64,000 nt of DNA from Dyadobacter sp. CY343 (GTDB taxonomy: Bacteria; Bacteroidota; Bacteroidia; Cytophagales; Spirosomataceae). Where the stretch lies: the NCBI RefSeq assembly GCF_021390335.1, contig NZ_JAJUXK010000010.1:1-64000 (forward strand). Reading direction: 5' to 3'. Positions within the stretch are counted from its first letter, which is position 1. Each line of letters opens with the position of its first letter. Of this stretch, positions 35,759-45,500 are shown one piece after another. A program made the position numbers and the translations under genes. The notes below the pieces were generated by a model. That model saw nothing but the letters and a program-made list of their open reading frames with translations. It had not been told where the DNA came from and did not search any database.

Positions 35759-38700
35759 TTACTTGACAATAACTACCTTTTGTGCTTGTGTAGAACCGTC
35801 AATTAGTGTGAGTACAGCGATATATATTCCCTGAGAGAGGTTACTTACGTTCAGTCCTGCGGATGAAATTGTTTGCGTATTGAGTACTTTCACCCCTATC
35901 GGATTATAAATTGCCACGCTCCGGATCTCCGTATAGTTTGTAAAGAAAAGGTTCTGGCTGGCTGGGTTCGGGTAAATGGGTTCTTTTGCTTTTGCAAACT
36001 CACCAAACTGGATCCTGCTGTAAGCGAAAGTGCCGTCTCTATCAACCATTTTCAATCTGTAGTAGTTTCCTCCTTTTAGCGGAGCAGAATCTAAAAACTC
36101 ATATTTTTTCAAAACACTGCTTTCACCATGAGCTGATACTGCACCAATCTGCTTCCATGACTGTCCATCCACGCTGCGTTCGATCTGGAATGACTCGCTA
36201 TTGGTTTCTTCCGTTGTTGACCAGGTCAGATGCGCAATGGATTCTTCCTTCGTTAACGTGAATGAAACCAGCGTCACAGGCAATGAGCAGCCAGTTACTG
36301 TGATCTTCGTGCTTAATGCACATCCCGCAGTGCTATAAACTGCATAGTAGGTTCCTTGCATTACGTTGGTAGGATTACTAACCAGTGATCCATCCGAAGG
36401 TGTTGCACTGGTGTGAAATGTCAGCGTGCTTCCGGATGGAGTAATGCTCGTTACAAGCGCAGTCAGATCCGCAGTGATTACAGGGCATAGCAGTTCGACA
36501 GTGTTTCGCGATACGACTGGCGCATAGGGAAGATCACACAATGTCGCTGTTGAGCAATTGGCACCATCATTTCTGCCCGAGGGTGTAAACGTATTAATCA
36601 GGTCGGCTGTATTATCATCGGCGTTTATTTTATAAAATCCCCCTGTGGTATTGTTAAAGGCATATAGAAGGCTCGTCGCATCGGTCACAACAGCGCCGTA
36701 GCCTGCATTTGGTAATCCGCTCACGGACGTCTCTGCTACCACAACGCTACCGGTAAAAGGATTCAGAGACGCTAACTTTGCCTGGGACGTAACGCCATAG
36801 GCCAGCTGGGCACTGGAAACAAAAGCAATATCTGAAATGTCGAGCGGACTACTCACCGCGGTACCATAACCAGGACCCGTTTTAAGTACGAACCCAGCCG
36901 TCGGATCCACTAATTGAAGGTATGTAGGCCGGGTTGCATTAAGATCTATGACATAATAGTTGGCTGTGTTGGTAGCAGTAAGCATCATATACCCATTGGG
37001 AAGCTCAACACCAATATTGTAAGACCCACTCGGCAGGTTTGCGATTGTATGTGCAATTACTCCGCCCTCGCTGTCAATCCTCACAATCCTGTTTGTACCA
37101 TTTATAAACGCCCATAACATGTTATCAGCTGAATTGTATATCAGACCATTTAAAACGTAAGGTGTTGGCGCGATCAGCGTTCGGGTTCCGGTGGACACAT
37201 TAAATGCGTACAGGGAGGAAGCTGTCTCGCCGGCAGCGGCTGCAATCTGATAGGTGGTTCCGTCATTACAAATAAATGGCAGATTCTCCATGATGGCATT
37301 GGCACAACTTGCTCCGTCATTATTACCGGACGGGATGGTAGTTGATATTAAAGTAGCCGAGTTTGTAGCAATATTTATTCTGTAATAAGATCCGGTAACA
37401 TTATCAAAAGCATATAACCGTCCCGTAATATCGCTGATAACAGCACCATAAGTGCTTGCCGGCAATCCGGTCACGGATGTTTCTGCTACTACGACAGCGC
37501 CTGTTAAAGGATTTAACGAAGCCAACTTTCCCTCTTTCGTAATACCATAGCTCAGCTGCGTATCTGATACGAAGGCAATATCTGAAATGTCAAGAGGGGC
37601 GCTTACCGGGGTACCGTAATCCGGGCCCGTTTTAAGTGAAAATCCGGCAGTCGGATCGACCAATTGAAGATAAGTCGTACGACTTGGGTCAATATCCACA
37701 ACGTAATAGTTGGCATTGTTACTGTACGACAACATCATATAGCCATCCGGGAGCTCAACACCAATGTTAAATCCACCAGGCAAATTGGCGATGGGAAATA
37801 ATGTGGTTTCACCTTCGCGGTCGATCCTGACAATTGAATTCCCAACAGATCCCCACAACATATTATCCACTGAATTGTATACCAATCCATTTACGGAATA
37901 AGGTAATGGAGCAATCAGCGTACGCAGCCCTGTGGCCACATTATATGCGTAAAGCGAGGACGTTGTCTCACTAGCTGACACTGCAACCTGATACGTAACG
38001 CCGTCTTCACAGGTAAATGGCAGATCTGCCAGCCTTGTGTTAGCACAGCTTGCACCGTCATTGTTACCCGATGGGTCACCTGTTGAAATTAGAGAAGCAA
38101 TATTGGTAGAAGGATGTATAAGATAAAAAGAGCCGGTACTATTCTGAAACGCATATAACCTTCCAGAAATATCACTGAATACGGCACCATAGCTATCTGT
38201 CCCGGACAACCCGTTCACGACGGCTCCTACTGTCACATTACCCGTAAAAGGATCTAGCGTTGCAATCTGACCGCTTGCTGTAACTCCGTAGCATAGCTGA
38301 TCTTTGGACACAAAGGCTAAATCCGCAATAGCAAGCGGCGTACTGATCGGTGTTCCATACACCGGACCCGTTTGCAGGGCAAACCCAGCAGTCGGATCCA
38401 CCATTTGTAAATAGGTTGCGCGACCTGGATCGACATCAACGACATAATAATGCGTTGCCTGATTATTATACAACAGCATATAGCCACTGGGCAGCTCGGC
38501 ACCTACATTGATCGCAGATGGTAAACCCACTACGGGATATGTCACTGTCTGGCCTTCACTGTCGATTCTTACGATGGAACCCTTGCCGAAAGCCCATAGC
38601 ATATTGTCCACGGAATTGTAAATTAAACCATTCAATGCAAACGGTATGGAGGCGATCAAGGTTTTGGCTCCCGTAGAAACATTGAACCCGTAAAGTGATG

Positions 38701-39592
38701 ATATATTAGCAGAATTGATGGTTTGATAAGCAGTTCCATCATTACAGGTGAAGGGCTGATCAACCAGGATTGTATTGGCACAGCTTGCACCGTCATTATT
38801 ACCTGATGGGTCACCCGTGGAAATCAAGGAGGCAGTATTGGTGGCAGGATTTACCAGATAAAAAGCGCCGGTATTGTTCTGAAACGCATATATTTTTCCA
38901 GAAATATCACTGAATACGGCACCATAGCTATCTGTCCCGGACAGCCCGCTAACGGCGGCTCCCACCGTCACATTACCCGTAAAAGGATCCAGCGTTGCAA
39001 TCTGACCGCTCTGTGAGATTCCATAACATAGCTGATCTTTGGCTACAAAGGCTACATCCGCAATGGCAAGCGGAGTACTGATCGGTGTTCCATACACCGG
39101 ACCCGTTTGCAGGGCAAACCCAGCAGTCGGATCCACCATTTGTAAATAGGTTGCGCGACCTGGATTGACATCAACGACATAATAATGCGTTGCCTGATTA
39201 TTATACAACAGCATATAGCCACTGGGCAGCTCGGCACCTACATTGATCCCGGATGGCAAACCTACTACGGGATATGTCACCGTCCCGCCTTCACTGTCTA
39301 TTCTGACGAGGGAACCCTTGCTGAAAGCCCATAACATATTGTCGACAGAATTGTAGATCAAACCGTTCAATATATGCGGTAAGGTGGCGATCAAAGTTTT
39401 GGCACCCATAGATATTTTGAATCCGTAAAGTGATGATGTATTATCCGCAACAGAATTGACGGTCTGGTAGGCAATACCATCATTACAGCTAAACGGTTCG
39501 TTTGCGAAATTTGGTCTTGCAGCGATGCTCGCATTCCAAGTGAGCACACTCAGCAAAACAGCGAATAAGGATTGAGTAAATGTTCTTTTCAT
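35759..39592 (-). CDS. Secreted protein of four ~245-aa repeats (DUF6923-like) with T9SS sorting domain
   Basis: From ATG 39592 the protein is 1277 aa (an ATG at 39625 would add 11 residues); the leader MKRTFTQSLFAVLLSVLTW is a signal peptide. Four tandem units start with PFSCNDG, PFTCNDG, PFTCEDG and PFICNDG, near residues 33, 280, 525 and 775, and each contains LNGLIYNSVDNMLWAF, a RIDSEG strand and ends with SGNNDGASCAN or a variant. The pattern suggests beta-propeller-like blades, similar to DUF6923. A fibronectin-like module (LPVTLVSFTLTKEESIAHLT) and a type IX sorting domain (IYPNPASQNLFF to the end) follow. It is likely a surface protein, perhaps an adhesin. Units 1 and 2 are nearly identical over 172 bases. 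Confidence 0.85.
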   Translation of the reverse strand: MKRTFTQSLFAVLLSVLTWNASIAARPNFANEPFSCNDGIAYQTVNSVADNTSSLYGFKISMGAKTLIATLPHILNGLIYNSVDNMLWAFSKGSLVRIDSEGGTVTYPVVGLPSGINVGAELPSGYMLLYNNQATHYYVVDVNPGRATYLQMVDPTAGFALQTGPVYGTPISTPLAIADVAFVAKDQLCYGISQSGQIATLDPFTGNVTVGAAVSGLSGTDSYGAVFSDISGKIYAFQNNTGAFYLVNPATNTASLISTGDPSGNNDGASCANTILVDQPFTCNDGTAYQTINSANISSLYGFNVSTGAKTLIASIPFALNGLIYNSVDNMLWAFGKGSIVRIDSEGQTVTYPVVGLPSAINVGAELPSGYMLLYNNQATHYYVVDVDPGRATYLQMVDPTAGFALQTGPVYGTPISTPLAIADLAFVSKDQLCYGVTASGQIATLDPFTGNVTVGAVVNGLSGTDSYGAVFSDISGRLYAFQNSTGSFYLIHPSTNIASLISTGDPSGNNDGASCANTRLADLPFTCEDGVTYQVAVSASETTSSLYAYNVATGLRTLIAPLPYSVNGLVYNSVDNMLWGSVGNSIVRIDREGETTLFPIANLPGGFNIGVELPDGYMMLSYSNNANYYVVDIDPSRTTYLQLVDPTAGFSLKTGPDYGTPVSAPLDISDIAFVSDTQLSYGITKEGKLASLNPLTGAVVVAETSVTGLPASTYGAVISDITGRLYAFDNVTGSYYRINIATNSATLISTTIPSGNNDGASCANAIMENLPFICNDGTTYQIAAAAGETASSLYAFNVSTGTRTLIAPTPYVLNGLIYNSADNMLWAFINGTNRIVRIDSEGGVIAHTIANLPSGSYNIGVELPNGYMMLTATNTANYYVIDLNATRPTYLQLVDPTAGFVLKTGPGYGTAVSSPLDISDIAFVSSAQLAYGVTSQAKLASLNPFTGSVVVAETSVSGLPNAGYGAVVTDATSLLYAFNNTTGGFYKINADDNTADLINTFTPSGRNDGANCSTATLCDLPYAPVVSRNTVELLCPVITADLTALVTSITPSGSTLTFHTSATPSDGSLVSNPTNVMQGTYYAVYSTAGCALSTKITVTGCSLPVTLVSFTLTKEESIAHLTWSTTEETNSESFQIERSVDGQSWKQIGAVSAHGESSVLKKYEFLDSAPLKGGNYYRLKMVDRDGTFAYSRIQFGEFAKAKEPIYPNPASQNLFFTNYTEIRSVAIYNPIGVKVLNTQTISSAGLNVSNLSQGIYIAVLTLIDGSTQAQKVVIVK
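38341..38512. repeat. 172-bp internal repeat, copy in unit 2
   Basis: This stretch matches 39076-39247 with only one difference that I can find, at an offset of exactly 735 bases (245 codons). It encodes the middle of repeat unit 2. Confidence 0.9.
39076..39247. repeat. 172-bp internal repeat, copy in unit 1
   Basis: Partner of 38341-38512. Near-identity including third codon positions points to a recent duplication or gene conversion, whereas units 3 and 4 have diverged at the DNA level. Confidence 0.9.
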
Positions 39593-39625
39593 AAAAAATT
39601 TCGGCTTGGACGATTTTTTTTTCAT

Positions 39626-39999
39626 AGCAATGAGATGGAAAAAACAACCGCGTTGGGTAATGGGTACAACTATTTTTACGGTTTCGAATGTAGAACTCTT
39701 TTCTGGTGAAGGCTAAAAACGGGCATGGACAAAAGCGTAGACAAATGAAAATGCCTCCTAAATAGCTGCAAATGAAGAGCCTGTAAAGAAGCATAGCCCT
39801 ATCCCGGTGCATCATCTGTCGCAATGCGGATTTAATAGGTGGTACATTGGTTACAATATGGACCCGTAAGTACATGCTGTGCACTCATTCCTGGGAACAA
39901 AATAGATGCACTTCCAGCAAGTAGAAGCATTTGTAGATTTTATTTGTAGAAGTACCCAACCCGGTTTTCTGTTTATTTTCCGACGGCGTTTGCCAGATT
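39626..39999. promoter_or_regulatory. Divergent region between the repeat protein and the TPR-LuxR gene
   Basis: About 370 non-coding bases separate two divergent genes, so both promoters should be here. One box TATTTTTACGG lies at 39671-39681 on the + strand, the same sequence as seen upstream of two other + genes in the window, though here it is over 300 bases from the start codon. No operator repeat was recognised. Confidence 0.4.
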
Positions 40000-41781
40000 A
40001 TGATCCGATATTTTGTTTTAGCGTTCCTCTTGTTTTTATGTCTTTTCTTTCACAATGTCTCATCCGCCCAGCAACCCGATGAACCCGAAACTGTAATAAG
40101 TGAGCTCGCCAGCATGCTTTCTTCTGATCGTGTCATCAGAACCTCCCGATATGTAGATAATCTCAGGGAATCAAAAGCATCATTAGCAGATGTGAGCTAT
40201 CGCTTGGAAAAACTAGCCCACAGAGCAAACTTGTGGAATGATCAGCTATTATTAAATCATGTCCGATTCCACCAGATCACAAAAAGAGGCTTTCAATCTG
40301 CCTTAGCACCCGACGACATTATTGCTGTGTTTGACTCGGCGCGAACCTATTTTGAAAATAGAAACGACCTAAGATATACCGGGGTCTGTCACTTCTACAT
40401 TGGCAAACATCGATATGAACAGAACCAGTATGAAGAAGCCTTCTACCACCAGGCCAAAGCCTTGGAGCTCTTTAGAGCTGTGGGATTTGACAAAATCCCT
40501 GAGATGGGTAAGTATCTGCATGTTATGTCTATCAATAATCTTTATTTTCACAATTACCAGAAGGTTGTACAGCTCATGCAATCTGCTATCCGCCTGCCGC
40601 CCTACAACATAAATCTGCACGTCCAGCGCTATAATACCCTGGCAATTGCCTACGAGAATCTTAACCTGCTGGACAGCGCAATCTATTTCTTCAAGCGCAC
40701 CCGAGATATTGCGATTTCAATTGGTAATCCCACCTGGCCTTACATTGCAATAGGTAACCTGGGAAGTGTTTACCAAAAGCAAGGACGCTACCGGGAAGCT
40801 CTGAACATGATGATGCAGGATTATATCAACAGCCGCTACAAAAATCGCCACCCGATCCTTGCCCGGAATACAGCAATTGGAATCGCCTCTATTTGGCAAA
40901 GATTTGGACAGCCAGACAGTGTTTTACATTATCTGACGATTAGCAAGGAGCTGAACACTTTGGTCGGAAATTCAGAACCAATGTGGCAGCAGCAACGCGA
41001 CAGGAAATTTTACCTCAACTATTATCAGGTCTTTCACGACTATTACAAAACCCTGGGTAGCATGGCTATGGCCTACAATTACCTTGATAGCCTCACCCGT
41101 CTGCGCAACGAAACCAACCTTCTCTACAATAAAAAGGATACAAGGCTGGGTGAAGACCGACTGAAAATACAGCAGCAACTTGCCGATATTTCCGCACAAC
41201 AAGCCGACAAAAAAAGGATTCTTACACGCTTTCAATTCATTCTCGGAGTCGTGGGGCTGCTTGTCGTTATTCTGTCGCTGCGCTATTATTTATTGAGATT
41301 AAGGCATTCGAAAGATCGTATGATCGCTGAAAAGGAGCGAGAAATACAGCTCGAATTACAGAAAAAAACGGAAACAAGACTTGTTCAGGCAAATGTTGAA
41401 CTAGAGCAATATATGCACCATCTAAAAGAAAAGAGTGAACTGGTTGAAACCCTTCGCCAACAAATAGACAACTGGCGGAAGCTCCCGGATTTGGAAAACC
41501 AGCAACTGGACAATTTGGTAAACCAGTTGGCCAATATTAAACTACTTACCCCTGACGATTGGAATGATTTCAGAAAGCGATTTAATCAGGCGTTCGCAGG
41601 AGAGCTGGATCAGCTTAAATTGAACTACGGGGACCTTACTGTTGCGGAAGAACGACTTTATGCGCTTGAAAAAATGAATGTATCCACCACTCAAATCGCA
41701 TGGATGCTGGGAATATCGAAAGAATCGGTCAGGAAAGCCCGATACCGGCTGCGAAAAAAAATCAATTTAAGTGAAGACTAA
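40000..41781 (+). CDS. Membrane-anchored TPR regulator with C-terminal LuxR-type HTH
   Basis: The 593-aa protein has a signal peptide (cleavage after NVSSAQ), a periplasmic TPR array (about 100-370, e.g. YEEAFYHQAKALELFRAVG and YKNRHPILARNTAIGI), one transmembrane helix near 408-428, then a cytoplasmic coiled coil (430-500) and a C-terminal HTH near 545-590 with LTVAEERLYALEKMNVSTTQ then IAWMLGISKESVRKARYRLR. This is a one-component sensor-regulator typical of Bacteroidota: the periplasmic TPR part senses, the HTH binds DNA from the membrane. Being divergent from the T9SS repeat gene, it may control it, but that is inferred from position only. Confidence 0.85.
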   Translation: MIRYFVLAFLLFLCLFFHNVSSAQQPDEPETVISELASMLSSDRVIRTSRYVDNLRESKASLADVSYRLEKLAHRANLWNDQLLLNHVRFHQITKRGFQSALAPDDIIAVFDSARTYFENRNDLRYTGVCHFYIGKHRYEQNQYEEAFYHQAKALELFRAVGFDKIPEMGKYLHVMSINNLYFHNYQKVVQLMQSAIRLPPYNINLHVQRYNTLAIAYENLNLLDSAIYFFKRTRDIAISIGNPTWPYIAIGNLGSVYQKQGRYREALNMMMQDYINSRYKNRHPILARNTAIGIASIWQRFGQPDSVLHYLTISKELNTLVGNSEPMWQQQRDRKFYLNYYQVFHDYYKTLGSMAMAYNYLDSLTRLRNETNLLYNKKDTRLGEDRLKIQQQLADISAQQADKKRILTRFQFILGVVGLLVVILSLRYYLLRLRHSKDRMIAEKEREIQLELQKKTETRLVQANVELEQYMHHLKEKSELVETLRQQIDNWRKLPDLENQQLDNLVNQLANIKLLTPDDWNDFRKRFNQAFAGELDQLKLNYGDLTVAEERLYALEKMNVSTTQIAWMLGISKESVRKARYRLRKKINLSED

Positions 41782-42042
41782 GTTCCAGAAATGCCTGCTA
41801 ACAAAGGTTGATGGCGAAATGATTGTTAGTCCGTCGTCTATGTAAGGAGGGGCTTTGTGAGCAGAGGATTTGCATTGATTTTGTTGTTTGTAGTTAACAA
41901 AGATCCTCCTGTCGACACGAATGCGTTGCGTTACACGGCAGGCAAAGAGCTAAAAAATTGTAGAAAATATCACCTCGGGCTCAATCCAAACTAACAAAAA
42001 CTCAATGATAGTGACAAAAAATGTTCGACCTATGTTCGACCT
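41782..42042. other. Gap between the TPR-LuxR gene and the tRNA terminator
   Basis: No gene is seen. At its end an 11-base sequence, ATGTTCGACCT, is repeated in tandem (42021-42031 and 42032-42042), directly after the T-run of the tRNA terminator on the minus strand. Confidence 0.5.
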
Positions 42043-42079
42043 AAAAAAAATGCAACTTACAATTTGACTTGTAAGTTGC
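42043..42079 (-). terminator. Rho-independent terminator downstream of tRNA-Pro
   Basis: On the minus strand an 11-bp stem (42069-42079 with 42052-42062, GCAACTTACAA/TTGTAAGTTGC) is followed by a run of eight T (complement of 42043-42050). It ends the GIY-YIG/tRNA transcript 12 bases after the tRNA. Confidence 0.9.
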
Positions 42080-42091
42080 TGATAATCAATG

Positions 42092-42165
42092 TCGGGATGA
42101 CAAGATTCGAACTTGCGACCCCTAGCACCCCATGCTAGTGCGCTACCGGGCTGCGCTACATCCCG
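42092..42165 (-). tRNA. tRNA-Pro (anticodon GGG)
   Basis: The 74-base sequence folds as a complete cloverleaf on the minus strand: acceptor CGGGATG with CATCCCG plus discriminator A, D stem GCGC/GCGC, anticodon stem CTAGC/GCTAG with loop ATGGGGT (anticodon GGG at positions 34-36), T stem GCAAG/CTTGT with loop TTCGAAT. The CCA end is not encoded. The 5' end lies only 3 bases after the GIY-YIG stop codon. Confidence 0.95.
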
Positions 42166-42169
42166 AAAT
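42139..42169. repeat. 31-bp direct repeat, copy in tRNA-Pro
   Basis: Exact match to 42455-42485. It covers the D arm and 5' acceptor strand of tRNA-Pro plus four bases beyond the 5' end of the tRNA. Confidence 0.95.
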
Positions 42170-42414
42170 TATTGCAGACCTAAGTCTTGCAAATGTCTTT
42201 TAATTCCTCTTTTCTTAATCTTACCCTCCAATTGCATGGCCGTTGAACGGTCTGAGCACTCAAAGGTATGTACTAATATCCAAGGAACGCCTTTGCCGGT
42301 AAAATTAACACGGCCTTCATTATGCCTTCGCAGCCTGCTATCCAGATCCTGAGTCTGTCCTACATAAAACTTATTGAGCGATTCGCTAAATAAAATATAT
42401 ACAACAAAACTCAT
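42169..42414 (-). CDS. GIY-YIG nuclease family protein
   Basis: The 81-aa protein is one minimal GIY-YIG domain: VYILFSESLNKFYVGQTQDL (the Y..L and Y.G signature), then SRLRRHNEG with the catalytic Arg, TGKGVPWILVHTFE, and AMQLEGKIKKRG with the metal-binding Glu. Such UvrC-like single-domain proteins are frequent next to tRNA and rRNA genes in Bacteroidota, sometimes acting as homing-type nucleases. It is enclosed by a truncated tRNA copy upstream and the intact tRNA-Pro 3 bases downstream, with a 31-bp exact repeat on both sides. Function is inferred from the fold. Confidence 0.88.
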   Translation of the reverse strand: MSFVVYILFSESLNKFYVGQTQDLDSRLRRHNEGRVNFTGKGVPWILVHTFECSDRSTAMQLEGKIKKRGIKRHLQDLGLQ

Positions 42415-42428
42415 TTCAGATAGTGTGT

Positions 42429-42485
42429 TTGCGACTCTCCCGCTGCAAGCGGGATGCGCTACCGGGCTGCGCTACATCCCGAAAT
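42429..42485 (-). pseudogene. Truncated tRNA copy (5' half) upstream of GIY-YIG
   Basis: On the minus strand it has the same 5' acceptor strand and D arm as the tRNA-Pro (31 bases identical), then a different but well-formed anticodon arm (stem TCCCG/CGGGA, loop CTTGCAG, which would read TGC) and a variable region plus T-stem start GAGTCGCAA. After that the T loop and 3' acceptor strand are absent. It cannot make a functional tRNA. The 3:70 position is G, but its partner is missing, so the original amino acid is uncertain. Confidence 0.8.
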
Positions 42486-42541
42486 GTTGCTGAGTGAGTC
42501 AGCTCCCGATTCTTTGGGGTTGCAAATCTAGGAATTTTTGG

Positions 42542-42586
42542 AATACTGCCTATCTCAGTTTGAAAAAAATTGAGACAGGCAGTATT
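42542..42586 (-). terminator. Long hairpin after the RND operon
   Basis: A 16-bp stem with one G-T pair (42571-42586 with 42542-42557) and a 13-base loop rich in A/T lies 8 bases past the RND stop codon. A T-run is weak on both sides. It probably terminates or protects the efflux operon mRNA. Confidence 0.75.
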
Positions 42587-42593
42587 TCTCCTT

Positions 42594-45500
42594 TTAGATC
42601 GTTTCGTTCTGCCAGTTCGGGTTCACAACTTCCTGCTTGCCTTTTCTGAACCATTTTTCACGAACCCTCTCATTTACATAATACATACACGGTACCAATA
42701 TCAACGTAAGTACGGTTGAGAAGGTGAGACCGAAAATGATTGTCCAGGCGAGGATATTCCAGAAAATCGAACTTGGTCCGCCGATGATCAGGTCGGGTTC
42801 AAGATCGCGGAAAAGTCCGACGAAATCGACTGTGATACCCAATGCAAGGGGAACAAGACCAAGCACCGCCGCTGACGCGGTAAGTAATACAGGTGTCAAA
42901 CGGATCGCGCCGCCTTCGATGATCGCTTCACGCATCGGGTAACCTCTGCCTCGAAGCTCTTCGATGAATTCAATGAGAAGGATACCGTTTTTCACCACAA
43001 TACCAGCCAGCGCGATAATACCCACACCCGACATGATCACCGAGAAATCTTTTTTGAAGATTACAAAACCCAGTAACACCCCGATCAGTGAAAGTACGAT
43101 CGTGAAGAAGATGATGAAAGGTTTGACGACCGAGTTAAACTGAGTTGCAAGGATGAGGTAGATCAACAGGATTGCCGCACCGAATGCAGTTCCCAGGAAC
43201 GCCATCGATTCGTTTTGTTCTTCCTGTTCTCCACCCATTTTAATGGTATAACCATTTGGTACCTCCATATCTTCGATCAATGTCTGAATCTGCGCAACAA
43301 TTTCGTTGGCGTTGTAGCCGGGGAGTACGTCGGATCCCAGGGTAACTATGCGTTGCTGATCCTGGCGGTTGATCTGGCTGAATGTAGTTGAGTAATGGAT
43401 ATTGGCCACTGAAGTAATAGGCACCTGGCGCAATGCACCGCCCATATTCATATCGCGGTACACCACATTGAGGCTCAAAAGCTTCTCAATCTGCTCGCGA
43501 TCATCTTTTTCCAACCTTACCATAATCGGATATTCGTCCTTATCATCGCGGAATTTGGACACTTCCAGACCGAACAATGCGGTACGAACTGCAAGTGCTA
43601 CCTGCTGGGAGCTGATCCCTTCGCGCTGCGCTTTTTCACGGTCGATATCAATTACAATTTCAGGCTTGTTAGTCACCAGATCGGACCGAAGCTGGTCGAT
43701 ACCTTCGATGCCGGATTGTTCAACGCGCTTCAATACCGTTTTTTCCAGAGCCTGCAACTGCTCAAATTCATCTCCCGAAATTTCAATGGAGATCGGCTTA
43801 CCAGTTGGCGGACCTACCGCTTCGCGTTCAACGGATATTTCGGCACCCGGGATACCCGCTACTGCGGCCCTTATTTTCCGAAGGATCGCTTCCGAAGATC
43901 TTCCTCCACGCTCGGTTCCATACACAAATGCAACCGTGATTTTAGATTTATGCGGCGTTGCAGCGCGGTCGGGATTATAAGGATCACCGGCATTTTTACC
44001 CACGTTGGCAATCACCGAGTTGACCATATCCATCGCTTTTTCCTTCTCCAAAACATCAAAAACCTTTTTCTCGATGATCTTGGTCACAGAATCCGTCACT
44101 CTTGCGTCTGTTCCAATAGGCATTTTAGCGTAAACGTACACATAGTCAGGATCGCCGCTTGGGAAGAAAAGTACCTTTGGCTGGGCAATACCGGTTATAA
44201 TAAATGTCGCTACCAAAAGTACCAGCATCGACACGATCGCAACCACCGGACGCCAGCCGCGCAGCAGCCAGTCGATCAGTTTACGATAGTTATTTTTCAA
44301 TGCAGGCAACAGTCTGTCCTGGAAAGGAACAAGCACTCTTGGTGTCAGGATATAATGGTTGAAAATCCAGAGTACCAATATGAATACTATGAAGTTACCG
44401 ATACCACGATCGACCAGGTAGCCGATCAATGCAGCTACTCCCAAAATGATCACAGGTCTGCGGATCGCCTTGAAGCTGGTATCGTGGGCTTCTTTTTCGT
44501 CGTCGTGACGGCCCATGAATGATACTGCGAAAACAGGGTTCATTACATACGCTACGAAAAGTGATGCGCCGAGCGTAATGATCAGCGTCAGCGGCATGAA
44601 TTTCATAAATTCCCCGACTATACCAGTCCAGAAAAGCAATGGGAAGAATGGTGCAATGGTAGTGAGTGTTCCGGAAAGTACCGGGATAAACACCTCGCCA
44701 GCCGCTGCTTTCACCGCCTGCTGGATCGTCCAGTCTTTATGATTGTTGAAAAGCCTGTGCGTATTTTCGATTACCACAATTGCATCATCCACAACCAGAC
44801 CAATACCGAGCAGGAATGCAAAGAGTACAATGGTGTTCAAAGTAAATTCGGTCCCTACCAGCGGCCCGATGATCGGCATCATTACAAAGGCCACCAAAGC
44901 CGAGAGCGGCACCGACAACCCGACAAAGATCGCGTCGCGCACACCCATGAAAAACATCAGTACCATTACTACGAATATAAATCCGAGTATAACCGTATTG
45001 ATCAAATCGTGGAGATCGGCTCTGGTCTGGATCGACTGGTCAGCTGTGATATTGATGTCCAATCCGGGCGGAAAACGGTTTTCCTTGAAATCGGCAATTG
45101 TTTCTTCGATTTTATCTGCCGCGGCTACCAGGTTTTCACCGGAACGTTTGATCACGTTCAGGGTAATTACCGATTTGTTGGCCAAACGTGCGAAATCCTG
45201 CTGTTCTTCAAAATCATCCCGCACGTCAGCAACGTCGCCCAACCGGATCGTCGCGCCTGTGGCAGTACGAATGCGGATATTCGCCATGTCGGCTACATTG
45301 GTATATTCACCTTTTACACGCAAAGTCCTTCTTACACCTTCTACATTCAATTCACCACCCGACACGTTGATATTTTCACCCTGGATCGCGGTTTGAATGT
45401 CATAGAATGTCAGACCGGTCGACCGCATGCGATCCAGGTTTACATTGATCTGGATCTCACGGTTCAATGCGCCCAGGATATCCACGCGCGTAATTTCCGG

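Noticed and set aside
42429-42485. A tRNA with anticodon TGC
   Set aside because: The T loop and 3' acceptor strand are missing, so it is recorded as a truncated copy and not as a working tRNA.
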